Source: an uncultured Sphingomonas sp. (GTDB taxonomy: Bacteria > Pseudomonadota > Alphaproteobacteria > Sphingomonadales > Sphingomonadaceae). Taken from it: a stretch of 57,556 nucleotides of DNA. A model generated the notes under the pieces. That model saw only the letters and a list, made by a program, of their open reading frames with translations, had not been told where the DNA came from and did not search any database. Positions 51,901-57,556 of the stretch are shown here, in pieces. Each line of letters starts with the position of its first letter. Position 1 is the first letter of the stretch. The position numbers and the translations under genes are program-made. Where the stretch lies: the NCBI GenBank assembly GCA_913775975.1, contig CAJYLQ010000051.1:1-57556 (forward strand), written 5' to 3'.

Positions 51901-53016
51901 ATGAAGGCCACGATCGAACGCGCAACGCTGCTCAAGGGGCTGAGCCACGTCCAGTCCGTGGTGGAACGGCGCAACACCATCCCCATCCTGTCGAACGTGC
52001 TGCTGGAGGCGACCGAGGGCGCGCTGAAGATGATGGCGACCGACCTCGACCTACAGATCAACGAATCGGTCGCCGCCGCGGTCGACCAGCCCGGTTCCAC
52101 CACCGTGTCGGCGCACACGCTGTTCGATATCGCGCGCAAGCTGCCCGAGGGCAGCCAGGTCCAGCTGACCGCCGCGGAGGGGCGGATGACGATCGTCGCG
52201 GGCCGTGCGCGCTTCTCGCTGGGCACGCTGCCGCGCGACGATTTCCCGGTGATCGCGGAGGGCGAGCTGCCCACCCAGTTCGAACTGCCCGCCGAAACGC
52301 TGAAGCAGATCATCGACAAGACGCGATTCGCGATCTCCACCGAGGAGACGCGCTATTATCTCAACGGCATCTTCCTGCACGTCGCCGGCGGCGACGGATC
52401 GGACCCGGTGCTGAAGGCCGCCGCGACCGACGGCCACCGCCTCGCCCGCGTCACCATGCCCCGGCCCGAGGGCGCGGAGGGGATGCCCGACGTGATCGTG
52501 CCGCGCAAATGCGTCGCCGAACTGCGCAAGCTGCTCGACGAGGTCGACGGCTCGGTCGGCGTCTCGCTGTCGGGCACGAAGATCCGCTTCGACCTCGGCC
52601 GTGCGATCCTGACGTCGAAGCTGATCGACGGCACCTTCCCCGATTATTCGCGCGTCATCCCGACCGGCAACGACAAGATCCTGAAGCTCGATCCCAAGAG
52701 CTTCATGGAGGGCGTCGACCGCGTCTCCACCATCGCGACCGAAAAAACGCGCGCGGTGAAGATGGCGCTGGACCGCGACCGCATCACCCTGTCCGTCACC
52801 AGCCCGGAAAACGGCACGGCGGCAGAGGAAGTGCCCGGCGAATACACCGCCGCCGGGTTCGAGATCGGCTTCAACAGCCGCTATCTGCTCGACATTCTCG
52901 GCCAGATCGACGGCGATCTGGTGGAGGTGCACCTCGCCGACGCCAGCGCACCCACGCTGATCCGCGAGAACGACAAGAGCCCCGCGCTCTACGTACTCAT
53001 GCCGATGCGGGTGTGA
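51901..53016 (+). CDS. dnaN: DNA polymerase III sliding clamp, beta subunit
   Basis: The clamp encircles DNA and keeps the replicase attached. The 371-residue product has the three-domain clamp: KATIERATLLKGLSHVQSVV and NTIPILSNVLLEA at the N-terminus, RYYLNGIFLHVAG and TDGHRLARVTMP in domain 2, and FNSRYLLDILGQI and the C-terminal PALYVLMPMRV, which contributes the hydrophobic partner-binding pocket. The ATG at 51901 follows a GGGG ribosome binding site. The next gene in the dnaN-recF-gyrB order is replaced by a vapBC-type pair before recF. Confidence 0.97.
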   Translation: MKATIERATLLKGLSHVQSVVERRNTIPILSNVLLEATEGALKMMATDLDLQINESVAAAVDQPGSTTVSAHTLFDIARKLPEGSQVQLTAAEGRMTIVAGRARFSLGTLPRDDFPVIAEGELPTQFELPAETLKQIIDKTRFAISTEETRYYLNGIFLHVAGGDGSDPVLKAAATDGHRLARVTMPRPEGAEGMPDVIVPRKCVAELRKLLDEVDGSVGVSLSGTKIRFDLGRAILTSKLIDGTFPDYSRVIPTGNDKILKLDPKSFMEGVDRVSTIATEKTRAVKMALDRDRITLSVTSPENGTAAEEVPGEYTAAGFEIGFNSRYLLDILGQIDGDLVEVHLADASAPTLIRENDKSPALYVLMPMRV

Positions 53017-53064
53017 TTGCGGGCGGGCTCCCCTCCGCCTAGGTTGGGCGCGGAGGATTTCACT

Positions 53065-53310
53065 ATGGACGCCTATCGCATCACCGATGCCGACGACCGT
53101 CTGAACGAGCTGGTCCGCCGGGCCGAAGCCGGCGAGAACGTTGAGATCGAGCGTGACGGGCGGATCGTGGCGCGGCTGGTGGCGGCCGGGTCCGACCCGG
53201 CCCGGTCGGGTGCCGATTTCGACTGGAACGCCTATTTCGAGGCGACCAAGGCGTGGCCGTTCGACCCGACGAACAGCGTCGTCAAAATGCGCAAGGATGC
53301 GCGGTACTGA
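53065..53310 (+). CDS. VapB/Phd-type antitoxin
   Basis: The 81-residue product has the Phd/YefM fold, with NELVRRAEAGENVEIERDGR followed by IVARLV as the DNA-binding beta-hairpin and an acidic/aromatic C-terminus (DFDWNAYFEATKAWPF) that would wrap the toxin. A GGAGG ribosome binding site (53052-53056) precedes the ATG. The stop overlaps the toxin start (TGATG, 53308-53312). Such antitoxins neutralise the PIN-domain RNase and repress the pair's own promoter; the promoter would lie in the 48-base gap after dnaN. Confidence 0.85.
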   Translation: MDAYRITDADDRLNELVRRAEAGENVEIERDGRIVARLVAAGSDPARSGADFDWNAYFEATKAWPFDPTNSVVKMRKDARY

Positions 53311-53729
53311 TGATCTATTGCGACACGTCGCTTCTGATCCCAATCCTTGTGCCCGAGGTCAACACAGAGGCGGCGCGTGCATGGATGTTCAGTGATGATC
53401 GACCGACCTGTTCGATCAGCGACTGGACGCTCACCGAACTGGCCAGCGCCCTCGCGCGCAAACTGCGGAACGGCTTGCTCGATGTTGGCCAACGCCGGAT
53501 CGCCGAAGGCGCGTGGCTGGAATGGCAGGCGCGGGCCACGCGGCTAGCGGTCGCGCCGACGCATTTCGAACAGGCGGCGAGACTGGTCGATTCGGAACCA
53601 CGCGGTCTAAGATCGGGCGACGCGCTGCACCTCGCCATCGCCATCGATCATGGCTGCGATCTTGCGACGTTCGACCGCGACCTGGCCGATGCCGCACGGG
53701 CGCGCGGGATCCGCGTACACCCCGGCTGA
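53310..53729 (+). CDS. VapC-type PIN-domain toxin (ribonuclease)
   Basis: The product of 139 residues contains the PIN catalytic acidics: Asp5 in IYCDTSLLIPI, Glu43 in TLTELASALAR, Asp104 in SGDALHLAIAID and Asp122 in ATFDRDLADAA. These chelate Mg/Mn for cleavage of tRNA or rRNA in known VapC toxins. It is directly downstream of and overlapping the antitoxin. The recF TTG start lies 3 bases after its stop, so recF is likely co-translated. The pair is an insertion in the dnaN-recF junction; whether it is active is unknown. Confidence 0.85.
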   Translation: MIYCDTSLLIPILVPEVNTEAARAWMFSDDRPTCSISDWTLTELASALARKLRNGLLDVGQRRIAEGAWLEWQARATRLAVAPTHFEQAARLVDSEPRGLRSGDALHLAIAIDHGCDLATFDRDLADAARARGIRVHPG

Positions 53730-53732
53730 TCC

Positions 53733-54776
53733 TTGATCGCCCGCCTCACCCTAACCGATTTCCGCAACCACGCGGCGCTGTCCCTCGCGCCCGGTGCGGG
53801 CTTCGTCGTGCTGACCGGCGAGAACGGCGCGGGCAAGACCAACATTCTCGAGGCCGTGTCGATGCTTGCCCCCGGTCGCGGCCTGCGCCGGGCGGCGCTG
53901 TCGGCGATGGCGCGGCAGAGTGGGCCGGGCGGCTGGGGCGTCGCGGCGACGCTGGACGGCGATGTCGAGATCGCGACCGGCACGCTCGCCTCCGCGCCCG
54001 AGCGGCGGATCGTCCGCGTGCAGGGCGCCGCCGCCAGCGCCGCGCAGTTGCCCGAATGGCTGACCGTGCTGTGGCTGACCCCGGCGATGGACCGGCTGTT
54101 CACCGCCGCCGCATCTGACCGGCGTCGCTTTCTCGATCGGCTGACGCTGGCGCTCAGCCCCGGCCACGCGCTCCACGCCACCCGGTACGAGGCGGCGATG
54201 CGCGAGCGGAATCGCCTGCTCACCGACACCCGTGCCGCCGACCCCGAATGGCTGACCGCGCTGGAGGCGCGGATGGTGGAGCATGGCACCGCCGTCGACG
54301 CCGCGCGCATCGGCACCGTCACCGCGCTCGCCGAGCGGCTGTCCGACCAGCCCGAGGGGCCCTTCGCCCGCGCCGACCTGGCGCTGACCGGCGAGGCGGT
54401 TGAGCCCGAGGCGTTCGCCCGCGCGCTCGCGCTCGGCCGCCGCCGCGACGCCGCCGCCGGCCGTACGCTCGATGGCCCGCACCGGGCCGACCTGTCGGTC
54501 ACGCATCGCGACAAGAGACAGGCCGCCGCGCTGGCCTCCACCGGCGAGCAGAAGGCGCTGCTGCTCGCGATCGTCCTCGCCCATGCGGAGCTGGTCGGCG
54601 ACCGCACCGGCCGCGCGCCCGTGCTGCTGCTGGACGAGGTGGCGGCGCATCTCGATCCGTTGCGCCGCGCCGCGCTGTTCACGCGGCTGGCAGGCCGGGG
54701 GCAGGTGTGGATGACGGGGACGGAGCCCGAACTGTTCGCGGACGCGGGCGCGGCAACGCGGATCGCTATCGGCTGA
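53733..54776 (+). CDS. recF: DNA replication and repair protein RecF
   Basis: RecF is an SMC-like ATPase that loads RecA at gaps in damaged DNA. The protein of 347 residues starts at a TTG (53733), since the family N-terminus [17 protein letters not shown] begins there. Walker A is [19 protein letters not shown]. The signature helix [18 protein letters not shown] and Walker [21 protein letters not shown] are present. It lies only 3 bases after vapC, downstream of dnaN. Confidence 0.95.
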   Translation: MIARLTLTDFRNHAALSLAPGAGFVVLTGENGAGKTNILEAVSMLAPGRGLRRAALSAMARQSGPGGWGVAATLDGDVEIATGTLASAPERRIVRVQGAAASAAQLPEWLTVLWLTPAMDRLFTAAASDRRRFLDRLTLALSPGHALHATRYEAAMRERNRLLTDTRAADPEWLTALEARMVEHGTAVDAARIGTVTALAERLSDQPEGPFARADLALTGEAVEPEAFARALALGRRRDAAAGRTLDGPHRADLSVTHRDKRQAAALASTGEQKALLLAIVLAHAELVGDRTGRAPVLLLDEVAAHLDPLRRAALFTRLAGRGQVWMTGTEPELFADAGAATRIAIG

Positions 54777-54813
54777 CGACGCCACTCTCGTTCGCGCACG
54801 TCCCGAAGAGCGT

Positions 54814-55308
54814 TCAGTCCAGCAGCGCCGCCACCACCACATTGCCCTGCGCCGCCGCGATCGACCGGGCGGTATTGCCCATCGCGTCGGTCAGCGCCGG
54901 ATCGGCGCCGTGGCCGCGCAGCAGCTCGATGATCGCGGCATGGCCGAACAGCGCGGCGGTCATCAGCGCGGTCTGGCCCGCGCCGTTGCGCGCGTTCACG
55001 TCCGCGCCGCGTGCGATCAGCAGCTGCGCGATCGGCAGATAGCCCTTGAAGGCGACGCCCATCAGCGCGGTATTGCCCGCCCGGTCCGCCTGCCCGTCCG
55101 GCGCGGCCCCCAGGTCCAGCAGCAGCGCGGTGGTGCCGGCATGGCCATTGTAGCTCGCCAGCACCAGCGGCGTGTGCCCTTGCGCGTTCCGCCCCTCGAT
55201 ATCCGCGCCCGCGCGCACCAGCGCGCCGACGGCCGCGTCGTCGCCCGCGCGGCAGGCGTCGAACAGCATCGACTGGAGTTCGGCAAGCGGCGGCAGCGAC
55301 GGGTCCAT
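54814..55308 (-). CDS. Ankyrin-repeat protein
   Basis: From the ATG at 55308 the length is 164. After a short lead (PSLPPLAELQSMLFDACRAG), it has at least four ankyrin repeats: DAAVGALVRAGADIEGRNAQ, TPLVLASYNGHAGTTALLLD, TALMGVAFKGYLPIAQLLIA and TALMTAALFGHAAIIELLRG, each with the TPL/TAL and G-H-A turn. Such proteins are interaction scaffolds with no catalytic activity. It is encoded on the minus strand between recF and gyrB and interrupts that otherwise co-directional cluster. No signal peptide or membrane helix is seen. Confidence 0.85.
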   Translation of the reverse strand: MDPSLPPLAELQSMLFDACRAGDDAAVGALVRAGADIEGRNAQGHTPLVLASYNGHAGTTALLLDLGAAPDGQADRAGNTALMGVAFKGYLPIAQLLIARGADVNARNGAGQTALMTAALFGHAAIIELLRGHGADPALTDAMGNTARSIAAAQGNVVVAALLD

Positions 55309-55323
55309 GGGCGGCGTGACTAG

Positions 55324-57556
<2,233 letters not shown>

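Overview
The window is about 57.5 kb of high-GC, gene-dense chromosome. It most likely comes from a sphingomonad (Alphaproteobacteria, Sphingomonadales). This is inferred from gene content and order: a DUF4167 protein, ybgC-tolQRAB-pal, coxBA-ctaB-ctaG-coxC-DUF983-SURF1 followed by thrC, ubiG beside lysC, dnaN-recF-gyrB, and many A-TGA start/stop overlaps. About 60 protein genes can be supported. No tRNA gene and no CRISPR array was seen. The left edge looks like the promoter and leader of an rRNA operon reading leftward out of the window, and the right edge cuts gyrB.

Layout. 1-8.4 kb: rrn leader (minus), a small membrane protein, DUF4167, the hisS-prfA-prmC translation operon, a DUF1345 membrane protein, an M61 peptidase and ppa. 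8.4-9.4 kb: an AT-richer accessory patch with an orphan membrane protein and the 3' remnant of an IS110-type transposase. 9.4-17.6 kb: GNAT/DMT pair, an AbrB-like/unknown/ispG operon, an isoaspartyl peptidase + S1/P1 nuclease pair, and a four-gene SPFH-RHH-membrane-hydrolase operon behind a perfect 20-bp palindrome. 17.6-23.1 kb: the complete Tol-Pal envelope operon. 23.1-30.8 kb: an intergenic repeat region, a nitronate monooxygenase-like enzyme, a hydrolase-fold protein lacking its catalytic residues, serine acetyltransferase with class-I glutamine amidotransferase and small lipoprotein, lysC and ubiG. 30-34.5 kb: a tightly coupled pyrE-pdxJ-acpS-lepB-perM-membrane protein operon. 34.7-45 kb: cytochrome c oxidase structural and assembly genes, then thrC and an rRNA-methyltransferase-like gene. 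45-51 kb: ccmAB, a minimal zincin, phhB, a TSUP permease, a threonine aldolase, rlmN and an exported protein. 51-57.5 kb: an outer membrane beta-barrel, dnaN, an inserted vapBC-type pair, recF, an antisense ankyrin protein, and gyrB.

Most genes are housekeeping: translation termination, cell envelope, respiration, DNA replication and amino-acid synthesis. The parts most worth attention are the SPFH/RHH operon with its palindromic operator, the toxin-antitoxin pair wedged between dnaN and recF, the alternative hairpins upstream of thrC, the putative operator in front of the serine acetyltransferase gene, the catalytically degenerate hydrolase, and the IS110 scar. I do not see a clearly new defence or mobile system. 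The SPFH operon is the best candidate for an under-described functional unit.
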